Source: an uncultured Dehalococcoidia bacterium
GTDB taxonomy: Bacteria > Chloroflexota > Dehalococcoidia > Lucifugimonadales > Lucifugimonadaceae
DNA: 64,000 bases
Assembly (NCBI GenBank): GCA_958295935.1
Contig: OY282385.1
Location: 1,364,001-1,428,000 of the forward strand
Direction: 5' to 3'
Positions within the stretch are counted from its first letter, which is position 1, and every line of letters starts with the position of its first letter. Of this stretch, positions 43,923 to 54,500 are shown one piece after another. The notes under the pieces are model-generated. The model worked only from the letters and a program-made list of their open reading frames with translations. It searched no databases and had not been told where the DNA came from. The position numbers and the translations under genes were made by a program.

Positions 43923-44402
43923 ATGACCACGAAGACCGTCCGAAACGTACACGTCAGAACCACCATCAACGGACAGGAAATGGAGTTCCTCGTCCCGCCC
44001 TACATGAGCCTGCTCGACGCGCTCAGGGAGGTAGTGGGGCTCACCGGCACTAAGGAAGGATGCAACGACGGGAACTGCGGCGCATGTACCGTAGACCTTG
44101 ACGGACGCATAGTCGATTCCTGCCTCGTCCTAGCCCCGGAAGCCGAGGGCAAAGAAGTCAACACTATTGAAGGAATGGCCACCCCGCAGGGCCTCCACCC
44201 CCTTCAACAGGCCTTTCTCGAGGAAGCCGCGCTCCAATGTGGTATCTGCACTCCGGGTTTCCTGGTAGCGGCAAAAGGGCTGCTCGACAACGAGCCGGAC
44301 CCCGACGAGCACCGAATACGCCACTGGTTGGCCGGCAACCTGTGCCGCTGCACCGGTTACGACAAGATCGTTCGAGCCGTAGAAAAGGCTGCAAAGGCCT
44401 GA
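43923..44402 (+). CDS. 2Fe-2S subunit of molybdenum hydroxylase
   Basis: The 159-aa small subunit carries two [2Fe-2S] clusters. The plant-type cluster is Cys47, 52, 55 and 67 (GCNDGNCGACTVD ... SC). The second is Cys106, 109, 141 and 143 (CGICTPGF ... LCRC). I chose ATG 43923. The frame extends upstream into the preceding gene without family sequence. GAGGAA lies about ten bases upstream. It transfers electrons from the molybdenum site to the FAD subunit. All eight cluster cysteines are intact. Confidence 0.95.
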   Translation: MTTKTVRNVHVRTTINGQEMEFLVPPYMSLLDALREVVGLTGTKEGCNDGNCGACTVDLDGRIVDSCLVLAPEAEGKEVNTIEGMATPQGLHPLQQAFLEEAALQCGICTPGFLVAAKGLLDNEPDPDEHRIRHWLAGNLCRCTGYDKIVRAVEKAAKA

Positions 44403-44444
44403 TCCATCCAGAAACAACCCCGCGCACAGCCGGAGGATCCTCAA

Positions 44445-46730
44445 ATGGTCGCCACGTTTGAACCCAAGCAGGAATACAGGGTCATAGGAACCAGACCCAT
44501 TCGCCATGACGGCTACGACAAGGTGACCGGGCGGGCGATTTACGGCGCCGACGTCAAGATGCCCGGGATGGTATGGGCAGACGCTCTAAGAAGCCCCCAC
44601 GCTCACGCCATCATCAAGAGCGTAGATACGTCCGAGGCCGAATCGCTGCCCGGAGTACTTGCAGTAGCCACCGCCGCAGACATGCCGGCCCTCGAAGGCA
44701 AAGAGGTGGACCTTGGAGAGGGTACCGTCAACTTCAAGTGGGCCAGCGACAACATCCTGGCCAGCGACAAAGCACTCTACGCAGGCCACGTAATCGCAGC
44801 AGTTGCAGCGATCGACCGCAACACCGCACAGGAAGCGATCAAGCGCATCGAGGTGGAGTACGAGCCGCTGCCGTCAGCTACCAATGTCGCTGAGGCCTTA
44901 GCCGATGATGCTCCGGTACTGCTACTCGACTTGCAGGGCAACGACCTCGGCGAAAAGGTCTCCAACACCAACATGGCGGCTCATAACCGGCACGAGCTGG
45001 GAAACCCTGAGAAGGGCTTTGAACAGTGCTCGCTGATCGTTGAGCGCGAGTTCACGATGCAGATGGTCCACCAAGGCTATATCGAGCCTCATAACGCGAC
45101 CGCGTTCTGGGACGAAGAGGACCGCATACGCATCTGGACCAGCACGCAGGGGGCCTTCCCCGTACGAAAGCAAACAGCCGGGCTGCTTGACCTGGACGAA
45201 TCCCGCCTGAAGGTCACCCCCTTGGAAATCGGCGGCGGTTTCGGCGGAAAGATCCCCGTTTACCTCGAACCCATTGCCGCTATCCTCTCCCGCAAGTCGG
45301 GAAGGCCCGTCAAGATGGTCATGGACCGGAAGAACGTATTCGAAGCTACCGGGCCGGCGCCGGGCGGCAAGGTCAGAGTCAAGATAGGCGTGGACGACAA
45401 CGGCAAGATCATCGCAGCTACGTCAGACATCTACTTTGAAGCCGGGGCCTACCCCGGCTCCGCCGTAGGCGCTGCCGAACAGTGCGTCTTCGCCTGCTAC
45501 GACATTCCACACACCCGCATCGACTCATACGACGTGGTAGTCAACAAGCCCAAGTCGGCGGCCTATCGCGCCCCGGGATCCCCCCAGGTAGCCATGGCAA
45601 CCGAGAGCGTCGTAGATGAAATCTGCGAAAAGAAGGGGTGGGACAAGATTGACTTCCGCCTCAAGAACGCCGCCAAAGAAGGAACGAGGCGAGCCGATGG
45701 GCCGATCTACCCGCGCATAGGGTTGATCGAAACTTTGGAAGCCTCGCAAAAGTCCCCGCACTGGAACGCTCCCCTGGATCCCGACCCGGACAACGGACGC
45801 AAGAGAGGCAGAGGCATCGCAGCCGGCTACTGGTTCAACGTAGGGCTAAAGTCCGCGGTGAACCTCAGCGTGAACGAAGATGGTGTCGTCTCACTGGTTG
45901 AAGGCTCCACGGACATAGGCGGCACCAGAGCCTCAGTGGCCATGCAAGCCGCGGAAGTCCTGGGACTTGAGGCCCACGAGGTCCGCCCCGTAGTCGCCGA
46001 CACGGAAAGCATCGGATACACCGACGTCACAGGCGGCAGCAGAGTGTGCTACGCCACCGGATACGCCGCTTTCATCGCCGCCAACAACCTGGCCGACGAA
46101 ATGAAGAAACGCGCCGCTATGCTCTGGGGTATAGACGTATCGGACGTGCACTTCCAGGACGGCGTATTCAGTTCCAAAACCGATCCCGAATTGAATCTCC
46201 ACTTCAGGGAACTGGCCGGCAAGCTTGGAGACACCGGCGGCGCCGTCACTTCCACCGGCTCCGTGGACCTGGAAGACGCAGGCGGAGGATTCGGAGTCCA
46301 CATAGCAGACGTGGACGTAGACCCGGAAACCGGCAAGACCGACGTAACCAGGTACACCGTGGTTCAGGACGCAGGAAAGGCCATACACCCCGCTTACGTC
46401 GAAGGACAGATGCAGGGAGGCGCCGTACAGGGCATCGGATGGGCTCTCAATGAGGAGTACTACATGGAGAATGACGGCGTGATGGCCAACTCCACCTTCC
46501 TCGACTACCGCATGCCCACCTCCCTGGACCTACCAAACATCGAGACCATCATAGTCGAGGTCCCCAACCCCATACACCCGTTCGGCGTCAGGGGCGTAGG
46601 AGAGGTTCCCATCGCTCCACCTCTGGCTACGGTAGCCAACGCAATCCACGACGCCGTAGGCGTACGGCTTCTGGAAACCCCCATGAAAGCCGGCAACATC
46701 GTCGAGGCGTTGGAGAAAGAGAACTCCTGA
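44445..46730 (+). CDS. Molybdenum hydroxylase large catalytic subunit, paralogue 1
   Basis: The 761-aa xanthine dehydrogenase-family molybdopterin subunit begins with RPIRHDGYDKVTGRAIYGAD. The Moco motifs are IGGGFGGK (about residue 262), AYRAPGSPQ (about 372) and the active-site Glu in GVRGVGEVP (about 720). AYRAPG rather than AYRCSFR or AYRGAGR argues against an aerobic CO dehydrogenase. A hydroxylase for an aromatic, N-heterocyclic or purine-like substrate is more likely. It is followed at 70 bp by a second large-subunit gene of exactly the same length. Confidence 0.93.
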   Translation: MVATFEPKQEYRVIGTRPIRHDGYDKVTGRAIYGADVKMPGMVWADALRSPHAHAIIKSVDTSEAESLPGVLAVATAADMPALEGKEVDLGEGTVNFKWASDNILASDKALYAGHVIAAVAAIDRNTAQEAIKRIEVEYEPLPSATNVAEALADDAPVLLLDLQGNDLGEKVSNTNMAAHNRHELGNPEKGFEQCSLIVEREFTMQMVHQGYIEPHNATAFWDEEDRIRIWTSTQGAFPVRKQTAGLLDLDESRLKVTPLEIGGGFGGKIPVYLEPIAAILSRKSGRPVKMVMDRKNVFEATGPAPGGKVRVKIGVDDNGKIIAATSDIYFEAGAYPGSAVGAAEQCVFACYDIPHTRIDSYDVVVNKPKSAAYRAPGSPQVAMATESVVDEICEKKGWDKIDFRLKNAAKEGTRRADGPIYPRIGLIETLEASQKSPHWNAPLDPDPDNGRKRGRGIAAGYWFNVGLKSAVNLSVNEDGVVSLVEGSTDIGGTRASVAMQAAEVLGLEAHEVRPVVADTESIGYTDVTGGSRVCYATGYAAFIAANNLADEMKKRAAMLWGIDVSDVHFQDGVFSSKTDPELNLHFRELAGKLGDTGGAVTSTGSVDLEDAGGGFGVHIADVDVDPETGKTDVTRYTVVQDAGKAIHPAYVEGQMQGGAVQGIGWALNEEYYMENDGVMANSTFLDYRMPTSLDLPNIETIIVEVPNPIHPFGVRGVGEVPIAPPLATVANAIHDAVGVRLLETPMKAGNIVEALEKENS

Positions 46731-46800
46731 CGCACCGCTGACGACGCGCCTAAGAAACCGAGAAGCTTACGCAGACGACGAAACAGAAGAGGAACAACCG

Positions 46801-49086
46801 ATGGTCGCTATCTATGAGCCCACACAAGACCTGAAGGTCGTTGGCACCCGCCCGATCAGGCACGACGGGTACGACAAAGTCACGGGGCGGGCCCTGTACG
46901 GCGCGGACGTTAAGGTCCCGGGTCTCATCTGGGGCGAAGTGCTGAGAAGCCCGCACGCCCACGCACGCATCAAGAGCATCGACACCTCGGCCGCCGATGC
47001 CATGCCCGGGGTCTTTGCCACCATGACCCACGCCGACCTGCCCATGGCAGAGGACAAGGACGTTGACGTCGGCGAGGGCATGGTCAACGTCCGACGCCAC
47101 GCAGTCAACGTGATGGCGGACGACAAGGCGCTCTACAAAGGCCACGTAGTAGCAGCCGTCGCCGCAATAGACCGCAACACCGCCCAGGAAGCCGCCAGAC
47201 GTATAGAAGTCGAGTACGAACCCCTTCCCGTGGTCAACAACGTAGACGAGGCAATGGCCGAGGACGCCCCGCTGCTGCACCCGGACATGCACGGCAACCA
47301 CCTGGGCCAGCAAATCGGCGGTACAAACGTCGCAGGCCAATTCCGACACCAACTGGGAGACCCTGAACAAGGATTTGCCGAATCCGATCTCATCGTCGAC
47401 CGCACCTTCACCTTGCCGATGGTTCACCAAGGCTACATCGAACTACACAACGCCACCGCCTTCTGGGACGAAGAGGACCGCATAACCATATGGTCCAGTA
47501 CTCAAGGAGCCTTCGGCGTCAGGTCTCAAACCGCAGGCATATTGAAGATCGACGAGTCGAACATCAAAGTCAATCCAGTGGAGATTGGCGGCGGTTTCGG
47601 AGGCAAGACCGTAGTCTATCTCCCCCCTGTTGCCGCAGTGCTATCCAAGAAGGCGCACCGGCCCGTAAAGATGGTCATGGACCGAACCAGCGTGTTCGAA
47701 GGGTCAGGGCCCGCGCCCGGCGGCAAGATCCGAGTCAAGATAGGCGTCTCCAACGACGGCAAGATCAAGGCCGCCGAAGCAGACATTCGTTTCGAGGCCG
47801 GAGCATTCCCCGGATCCGCCGTCAGCGCAGGCGCATTATGCGTCCTCGCCTGCTACGACATACCCCACGTCCGCATTGACGGCCGGGATGTCCTCGTCAA
47901 CAAACCCAAGTCGGCCGCATACAGGGCTCCCGGCTCCCCCCAGGTAGCCTTCGCCTCTGAGCAGGTGGTCGACGAGATCTGCGACCGCATGGGCTGGGAC
48001 AAGCTGCAGTTCCGCCTGGAAAACGCTTCCAAACAGGGCACGCGCAGAGCCGACGGCCCCACGTTCGCGAGAGTCGGCCTCGTTGAAACTCTCGAGGCCG
48101 CGCGAGCAAGCGACCACTGGAACACACCGCTCGAGAAGAGCGGCGACGGCAAATTACGAGGCAGGGGAATCGCATCAGGGTACTGGATGAATGGCGGAGG
48201 CAAGTCCACCTGCGACCTCTCCGTCTCCGACGACGGTATCGTCTTCATGAACGAGGGATCCGCAGACATCGGCGGCACGCGCGCATCCATCGCTATGCAG
48301 GCCGCCGAGGTACTCGGCATAGGCGCTCACGACGTCCGACCGAGCATCCCTGATACCGACAGCATCGGCTTCACAGGGGTAACCGGCGGCAGCCGCACCA
48401 CCTACGCAACCGGATACGCAGCCTACCAGGCCGCCACCGAACTCATAGAGAAACTCAAGAGCCGAGCAGCCGCACTCTGGGGCATAGACCCTGAAGAGGT
48501 GGACTTCTCTGACGGCGTGTTCAGCTCCAAGTCAGACCCGGAGCTGAAACTCGGATTCAAGGATCTCGCGCGCAGGCTAGACGGAACCGGAGGCCCGGTA
48601 ACCTCCACCGCATCCGTGGATCTCGCAGAAGCAGGCAACAGCTTCGCAGTGCACATTTGCGATCTGGAGGTAGACCCCAACACCGGCAAGACCGACGTGA
48701 TCCGATACACCGCCCTGCAGGACGTCGGAAAGGCGGTCCATCCCGCTTACGTCGAGGGACAGATGCAGGGAGGCGCCGTACAAGGCATAGGATGGACCCT
48801 GAACGAGGAATACTTCATGACCGAAGAAGGCGTGATGGCCAATTCGTCCTTCCTCGACTATCGGATGCCCACCTCGCTAGACCTCCCAATGATCGACACC
48901 ATCATGGTGGAGGTGCCGAACCCGCTGCACCCGTTCGGAGTCCGCGGCGTTGCTGAGGTCCCCCTCGCGCCGCCGCTTGGAGCCGTGGCAAATGCGGTCA
49001 CAGACGCCACCGGTACACGGTTTACCGACGCACCCATCAACCCGGGCAAAATCGTCGCAGGTCTGGCACATGAGAACGGGGCCTGA
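46801..49086 (+). CDS. Molybdenum hydroxylase large catalytic subunit, paralogue 2
   Basis: The 761-aa protein shares long identical or similar stretches with the preceding gene from end to end. Its motifs include RPIRHDGYDKVTGRALYGAD, EIGGGFGGKTVVYLPPVAA, AYRAPGSPQVAFASEQVVD and the C-terminal GVRGVAEVPLAPP with the active-site Glu. The two differ in many scattered positions, including residues near the substrate side, so the duplication is old. Both probably use the single FAD and 2Fe-2S subunits upstream, giving two substrate specificities or a mixed complex. GAGGAACAACCG lies just before ATG 46801. Confidence 0.93.
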   Translation: MVAIYEPTQDLKVVGTRPIRHDGYDKVTGRALYGADVKVPGLIWGEVLRSPHAHARIKSIDTSAADAMPGVFATMTHADLPMAEDKDVDVGEGMVNVRRHAVNVMADDKALYKGHVVAAVAAIDRNTAQEAARRIEVEYEPLPVVNNVDEAMAEDAPLLHPDMHGNHLGQQIGGTNVAGQFRHQLGDPEQGFAESDLIVDRTFTLPMVHQGYIELHNATAFWDEEDRITIWSSTQGAFGVRSQTAGILKIDESNIKVNPVEIGGGFGGKTVVYLPPVAAVLSKKAHRPVKMVMDRTSVFEGSGPAPGGKIRVKIGVSNDGKIKAAEADIRFEAGAFPGSAVSAGALCVLACYDIPHVRIDGRDVLVNKPKSAAYRAPGSPQVAFASEQVVDEICDRMGWDKLQFRLENASKQGTRRADGPTFARVGLVETLEAARASDHWNTPLEKSGDGKLRGRGIASGYWMNGGGKSTCDLSVSDDGIVFMNEGSADIGGTRASIAMQAAEVLGIGAHDVRPSIPDTDSIGFTGVTGGSRTTYATGYAAYQAATELIEKLKSRAAALWGIDPEEVDFSDGVFSSKSDPELKLGFKDLARRLDGTGGPVTSTASVDLAEAGNSFAVHICDLEVDPNTGKTDVIRYTALQDVGKAVHPAYVEGQMQGGAVQGIGWTLNEEYFMTEEGVMANSSFLDYRMPTSLDLPMIDTIMVEVPNPLHPFGVRGVAEVPLAPPLGAVANAVTDATGTRFTDAPINPGKIVAGLAHENGA

Positions 49087-49101
49087 AACCAAGGAAGCCC
49101 T

Positions 49102-49377
49102 ATGGCCCAAGTATTCATTCCGTTCAATCTGCGCAAGCACACGGAGGGCGTGACGGAACTCGGCGTGCCGGGCAAAACCTTGGGACAGGTGATCGATAAC
49201 CTCGAAAAGAAATTCCCCGGCATCAAGGAGAGCCTTGTAGAAGATGGCAAACTGAAGCCCGGCGTGTCCGCTGTGTGCGGGCACGCCGCCACGAGGCGAG
49301 GACTTCTGCAGCCGCTGGAAGAGAACACCGAAGTTCACTTCGTCCCCGCCATATCCGGCGGAACGGGAACCCTCTGA
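49102..49377 (+). CDS. MoaD/ThiS-like ubiquitin-fold protein
   Basis: The 91-aa beta-grasp protein reads AQVFIPFNLRKHTEGVTEL, GKTLGQVIDNLEKKFPGI and NTEVHFVPAISGGTGTL. MoaD and ThiS end in Gly-Gly, which is adenylated and thiocarboxylated to donate sulfur. Here GG is followed by TGTL, so activation would need trimming, or the protein has another role. It lies 15 bp after the second molybdenum subunit gene, which fits a role in molybdopterin supply. No MoaE, MoeB or other Moco genes are in the window. Confidence 0.88.
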   Translation: MAQVFIPFNLRKHTEGVTELGVPGKTLGQVIDNLEKKFPGIKESLVEDGKLKPGVSAVCGHAATRRGLLQPLEENTEVHFVPAISGGTGTL

Positions 49378-49660
49378 GCCGTCCGGGCCTACCTCAGCAA
49401 AAGCGCAACTCATCAGGCCAAATCTTCTTGAAATCCCGTTGAAGAGTCTGCCTCAAGACAGCGCGGGACTGCTGCAACCGTGTCGCACGCGGTGCCCGAC
49501 AGGGCTTGGCGCATAGGCTCGCCGGTTCCCATCCTCACCGTTAGGGCCGGGGTGTAGAGACAGAACTTATCTCCCCTACCCCCCCGGCATTGCTACGATA
49601 GGTTGTACAGACCCCTACGACCAACGCGCAGCCGGCTTGCAAACCGCGCAAAGACGAGAA

Positions 49661-50293
49661 ATGGCGCCGCCCCACAAGAAATCTCATATACCGGACGACG
49701 AGGACGGGCTGGTCTTGTCGGCCCGGTCAAGGCAACTGGTGGCAGACGGCATACGCGCCATCCTGGATACGGTCTCTGACGAACTCGACCAAGACGGCAC
49801 CGCAGACACCCCTCACCGAGTAGCGCGCATGTACGACGAGCTACTATCCGGCTACAGGACCGACCCCGAAGAGTTGCTCAACGGTGCGCTGTTCGACGTT
49901 GAATATGACGAGATGGTCGTCGTCGCGGACATCGACTTCTACAGCCTATGCGAACACCACCTACTGCCATTCTATGGGCGTACCCACGTCGGATACCTCC
50001 CGGACAAGAAAGTGATCGGCCTCTCCAAGATACCCAGGCTCGTAGACATGTTCGCCCGCAGGCTACAGGTGCAAGAGCGCATGACGCAGCAGATAGCCGC
50101 GTTCCTGGACGACCTGATAAATCCGCGCGGCGTAGGCATCGTCGTCGAAGCGGTCCACCTCTGCGCCGCAATGAGGGGTGTCAAAAAACCCGGCGCCGCA
50201 ATGATCACAAGCGCCGTCAGAGGCGCATTTCGCTCTAATCCCTCCACCCGTGAGGAGTTCATGACCCATGTCAGACACCGCAGCAGGGCATGA
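49661..50293 (+). CDS. folE: GTP cyclohydrolase I
   Basis: The 210-aa enzyme converts GTP to 7,8-dihydroneopterin triphosphate, the first step of folate and pterin synthesis. Zinc ligands are Cys97 and His100 in SLCEHHLLPFYG and Cys168 in HLCAAMRGVKKPGA. TADTPHRVARMYDELLSG and GLSKIPRLVDMFARRLQVQE are the usual GTP-site regions. The start is ATG 49661 (TTG 49637 is an alternative). The variable N-terminus is of normal length. It heads a three-gene pterin operon with a pteridine-reductase-like SDR and folB, preceded by 283 bp with no gene seen. Confidence 0.96.
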   Translation: MAPPHKKSHIPDDEDGLVLSARSRQLVADGIRAILDTVSDELDQDGTADTPHRVARMYDELLSGYRTDPEELLNGALFDVEYDEMVVVADIDFYSLCEHHLLPFYGRTHVGYLPDKKVIGLSKIPRLVDMFARRLQVQERMTQQIAAFLDDLINPRGVGIVVEAVHLCAAMRGVKKPGAAMITSAVRGAFRSNPSTREEFMTHVRHRSRA

Positions 50294-50314
50294 ACAGACA
50301 GAAGGGCGGGCCCA

Positions 50315-51058
50315 GTGAACCCCGCCGGCAAGACCGCGCTCGTAACCGGCGCCGCGCACCGGATAGGCCGCGCTTTCGCTCTTGCGCTCGTGGAAGCCGG
50401 CGCGCACGTCGCAGTTCATTACAACACCTCGGCCAACGCAGCCGCTGAGACTGTCGAAACTCTCCGCGCAGCCGGAGGCCGGGCAGAATCCTTTCAGGCC
50501 GATCTGACAGACCCCGTACAGGTCGAGACGCTGTACCGCAACGTGAACCACAAGATGCACTCAGTCCGGATACTCGTGAACAACGCAGCGAGATTCGACT
50601 TGGGAGACGTATCCTCCTCGACCGTCCAGGAGTGGGACCGGTGCATGGCCGTCAACCTACGCGCACCATGGCTCCTGGCCAAAAACATGAAGCAAGATCT
50701 AACCAACGGCTCCACCGGCAAGATAGTCAACGTCGGCGACTCGCGCACGGCAAGGCCGGACCGTTTCGTTTACAGTGCTAGCAAAGCGGCTCTGCGAGGA
50801 CTCACCACCGGGTTGGCCAATGCATTGGCCCCAAATATCCAGGTAAACGAAATCGCGCTCGGAGCCATCCTGCTGCCTCACGTCGACAGACCGGAGCATC
50901 AGACGCCTAAGGGAGACCCCTTGGACATAGGACTGATCAGACGTACCGGGACTCTCGACGAGGTTACTCACACCCTCACGTGGCTTATCGAAAACGACTT
51001 CGTGACCGGCGAAACCGTACATCTCGACGGCGGGCGCCATATTCGCAATCTTCGATGA
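50315..51058 (+). CDS. SDR oxidoreductase, pteridine reductase (FolM/PTR1)-like
   Basis: The 247-aa short-chain dehydrogenase starts at GTG 50315. The cofactor motif is TGAAHRIG, matching the TGxxxRxG signature of pteridine reductases rather than the ordinary TGxxxGxG, and it favours NADPH. NNAARF, the strand KIVNVGDSR and catalytic Tyr-x3-Lys (YSASK) follow. Its place between folE and folB supports reduction of dihydropterin or dihydrofolate (FolM-type dihydromonapterin reductase or alternative dihydrofolate reductase). A general SDR is possible. It starts 22 bp after folE and overlaps folB by four bases. Confidence 0.85.
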   Translation: MNPAGKTALVTGAAHRIGRAFALALVEAGAHVAVHYNTSANAAAETVETLRAAGGRAESFQADLTDPVQVETLYRNVNHKMHSVRILVNNAARFDLGDVSSSTVQEWDRCMAVNLRAPWLLAKNMKQDLTNGSTGKIVNVGDSRTARPDRFVYSASKAALRGLTTGLANALAPNIQVNEIALGAILLPHVDRPEHQTPKGDPLDIGLIRRTGTLDEVTHTLTWLIENDFVTGETVHLDGGRHIRNLR

Positions 51059-51420
51059 CGGACAGCATCAAGATAAGCGCGCTGCGGGCTAACTGCATCC
51101 TGGGCGTCGACAAAGCCGAACGGCTCGCGCCGCAGCCTGTAGAGATCCACGTCACCCTGGAAGTCGACTTGGAAAAAGCGGGCAAGAGCGACCGCGTCAC
51201 AGACACCATCGACTACAAACACCTGGCAAACAGCGTAACCTCGGCAGTCGAATCCTCCAGCTATCGGCTCATCGAAGCTCTCGCCGACCGCATCGCAGAC
51301 GTATGTCTCAGTGAAAGCCCAGCCCTGGCAATAGAAGTAGAGGTCAGGAAACCGAACGCCCTCGCTCGCGCTGAATGGGCAGGCGTCACCATCCGGCGCA
51401 GCCGGCGACTACGTTCATGA
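51055..51420 (+). CDS. folB: Dihydroneopterin aldolase
   Basis: The 121-aa FolB/FolX-family protein begins TDSIKISALRANCILGVDKA and has the family core DTIDYKHLANSVTSAVESS, followed by RLIEALADRIADVCL. The C-terminal IEVEVRKPNAL holds the catalytic Lys. It converts dihydroneopterin to hydroxymethyl-dihydropterin. The ATG overlaps the SDR gene's stop (ATGA). folP and folK are not in the window, so the rest of folate synthesis must lie elsewhere. Confidence 0.93.
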   Translation: MTDSIKISALRANCILGVDKAERLAPQPVEIHVTLEVDLEKAGKSDRVTDTIDYKHLANSVTSAVESSSYRLIEALADRIADVCLSESPALAIEVEVRKPNALARAEWAGVTIRRSRRLRS

Positions 51421-51533
51421 CTGTCATTCAAGAAAACGTGTCTCTATCCTCTGTAATCAGGACTCAAGCGCCCGATGGGATTCGCAACTAGATCCGCTCT
51501 TCCCGCCCTTCACGAGTCTATGGAGAAGGGGCA

Positions 51534-54500
51534 GTGACAACCCACGTCGATACGAACGACCCCGCCTATGAGAGGGTTGCCGCCGAGATACTGCGGCGGC
51601 ACAACAGAGCCGAGCCCGAGGCCAACATCACCACCGCCGTACGTAACTTCCTGACCGCCACCGGCTTGGTAGAGAACGAGCAGATACTCGAAGAAAACCC
51701 ACCTGCCCAGGGGTCGCGCCGCGCCGTGGACCTGACCGCCCTGGACACCTTCATGGAGTTCAAGCGCAGAATCGGCACCTCGGGAGGTTTCAACCCCGAC
51801 CCTGAGAACGTTCGACAAATCGACGATTACCTCGCGCAGTCGGAAAAGCACGGCCGCGTGCGCATGGGAATACTGACCGACGGAAGGCATTGGCTACTGC
51901 GCTGGCCCAACGCAGGGCCCGTCAGAACTACGCCGCCATACGCCTTCACGTTCGATGACCCCGACCGATGGATCGCCCTCTACGAGTGGCTCCGGGACCA
52001 CGCCCTCTCCGCAGAGAAGAACGTCACGCCCTCCCGGGATGCCATCGCAGAACGCTTCGGCCCCGGCAGCCCGTCGTACCAGCGAGATATAGCCGCCCTC
52101 AAGGCCCTATACCGCCAGTACGCCCATCACAACACCATCGAGGTCAAGAGGCAGCTGTGGGAGAGCCTGCTGAAAGCTGCCCTCGGCGAAATCGCCAGCA
52201 GCCCCGCTCAGCTGGATGACCTGTTCGTCCGCCACACCTACCTGAGCGCCGTCATCGGCATGGTCGTGCAGGCTTCCTTCGGCATCGACGTCTCCGGGCT
52301 GGCCGAGACCGATCCGGCGAACCTACTTCATGGCCGAGACTTCCGCAGCAAGACCGGACTGCAGGGTGTGGTGGAATCGGACTTCTTCGCGTGGCCCACG
52401 GAGGTCGGCGGCCGGCCCATACTCAAAACCGTGGCCCGCAGAGTGGCCAGGTTCGACTGGCAGCAAGCCCCCAACGATATCGCCTCCATACTCTACGAGA
52501 CGGTCATACCGCCCGACGAACGCCGACAACTCGGCGAATACTACACCCCGGAATGGCTCGCCAAGGCCATAGTCCGGGAGTTGATAACCGACCCAACCGG
52601 GCAACACGTTCTCGACCCCGCCTGCGGCTCGGGAACCTTCGTAGTCGAGGCGATCGCACACTTCATCGAGGCCGCCGGGAACACTACGCTCGACCCTAAA
52701 GAGGTGCTGGAGCGGCTTCGCCTCTCCGTCTCGGGCATCGATATCCACCCCGTAGCGGTGCATCTCGCCCGAGCCGCATGGGTCCTCGCCGCGCAGCCCG
52801 CCATCGAGGCCGCCATCGATTACGGCCTGTCCGCCAGCGTCACCGTCCCCATCTACCTCGGCGACGCCCTACAACTGCACTTCCGCACCGGAGACATGTT
52901 CGCCAAACACGAGGTCTCCATACAGGTCGAGGGCGACGAGAACACCGAACTGATATTTCCCGTAAGCCTCGTAAACAGAGCCGAGGAGTTCGACTCGCTC
53001 ATGGGAGACTTTGCCGACTACATAGAAAACGGCGAAGACCCCAAACTCGCTATCGACGAACGCCGCATCTCCGATCCGGACGAACGCCGCGCCCTCGAAC
53101 GCACCGCCGAGACCATGCAGACCCTGCACAGCGAGGGCCGAGACCATATCTGGGCCTACTACACCCGCAACCTCGTCCGACCCGTGGCTCTGTCACGCCA
53201 AAAGATGGACGTGATCATAGGCAACCCGCCATGGATCAACTACAACCAGACCGTCAGCACACTGCGCACCGAACTCGAACGGCAGAGCAAGAACCTGTAC
53301 GACATCTGGGCAGGAGGCAGGTACGCCACACATCAGGACGTGGCAGGCCTCTTCTTCGCCCGCAGCACGGACCTATACCTCAAGGACGGCGGCTACATAG
53401 GCATGGTCATGCCGCACAGCGCGCTGCAGACCGGCCAATACTCCAAGTGGCGCACCGGCTCCTGGAGGTCGAAGGCCCAACTGAGCAACGTGTCGGTGGA
53501 TTTTGGGTTCAAGACGGCCTGGGACCTCGAAAAACTCAAGCCCAACACGTTCTTCCCGGTCCCCGCCTCCGTGGTCTTTGCAAAACGCACCGGAGAGGTC
53601 GGAGATGCAACGCCGCTGAGCGGACACGTGGAACGCTGGATCGGCAAGGCGGGAGCCGACGACGTGCAGCGGGTGCCCGTCCCCATAACCGACACCTCCG
53701 AAAGCGGAACCTCGCCCTATGCAGACCATTCTCGGCAGGGCGCGATAATCGTCCCCCGATGCCTCTACTTCGTGCAGGAAACCGAGAATCCCGCCACCAT
53801 AAAGGCCGGCCAGACCATGACCGTGGACCCTCGGCGCGGCTCGAATGACAAGAAGCCGTGGCGCAGCCTGGACCTTACCGCCATCACAAGCCAGACCGTA
53901 GAGATCAGCCACGTTTTCGACGTCCACCTGGGCGAAACGATCGTCCCGTATGCAACCCTGACTCCGCTCAAGGCCGTCCTGCCATTGAAACTAGGCGACG
54001 CCGAACTGCCAACCGACCGCAAGGGGCCGGGCGGCATACGCATCGGCGGGCTGGATCATCGTATGCGCAACCGCTGGCGAACGGTCAGCGGTCTATGGGA
54101 GAAAAACAAGAGTAAAGCCAATAAGTTGAACCTGTCCGGTCAACTGAACTACTACGGCAAACTCTCGTCACAGCTGAAATGGCGGCAGGACCCCGTCGAC
54201 AGACCCATACGGATCGTGTACACAGCCTCCGGTATACCGACTGCGGCCCTTCTTCACGACGACGCCTTGGTTGAATCCACGCTGTATTGGACTGTTTGCA
54301 AGGATATGCAGGAAGCCCACTACCTGCTGGCCATCATCAACAGCTCAGCCCTATATGAAGCGGTAACCCCGTTGATGGCTAAAGGCCAGTTCGGTGCGCG
54401 CCACCTGCAAAAGCACCTGTGGAAGCTGCAGATACCGGAGTTCGATCCCGGCGAGCCGCTGCACGTTGCAGCAGCCGACGCTGGGGAAGCGGCGGCAGCA

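Noticed and set aside
44445-49086. Aerobic CO dehydrogenase (CoxL)
   Set aside because: The active-site loop is AYRAPGSPQ, not AYRCSFR or AYRGAGR.
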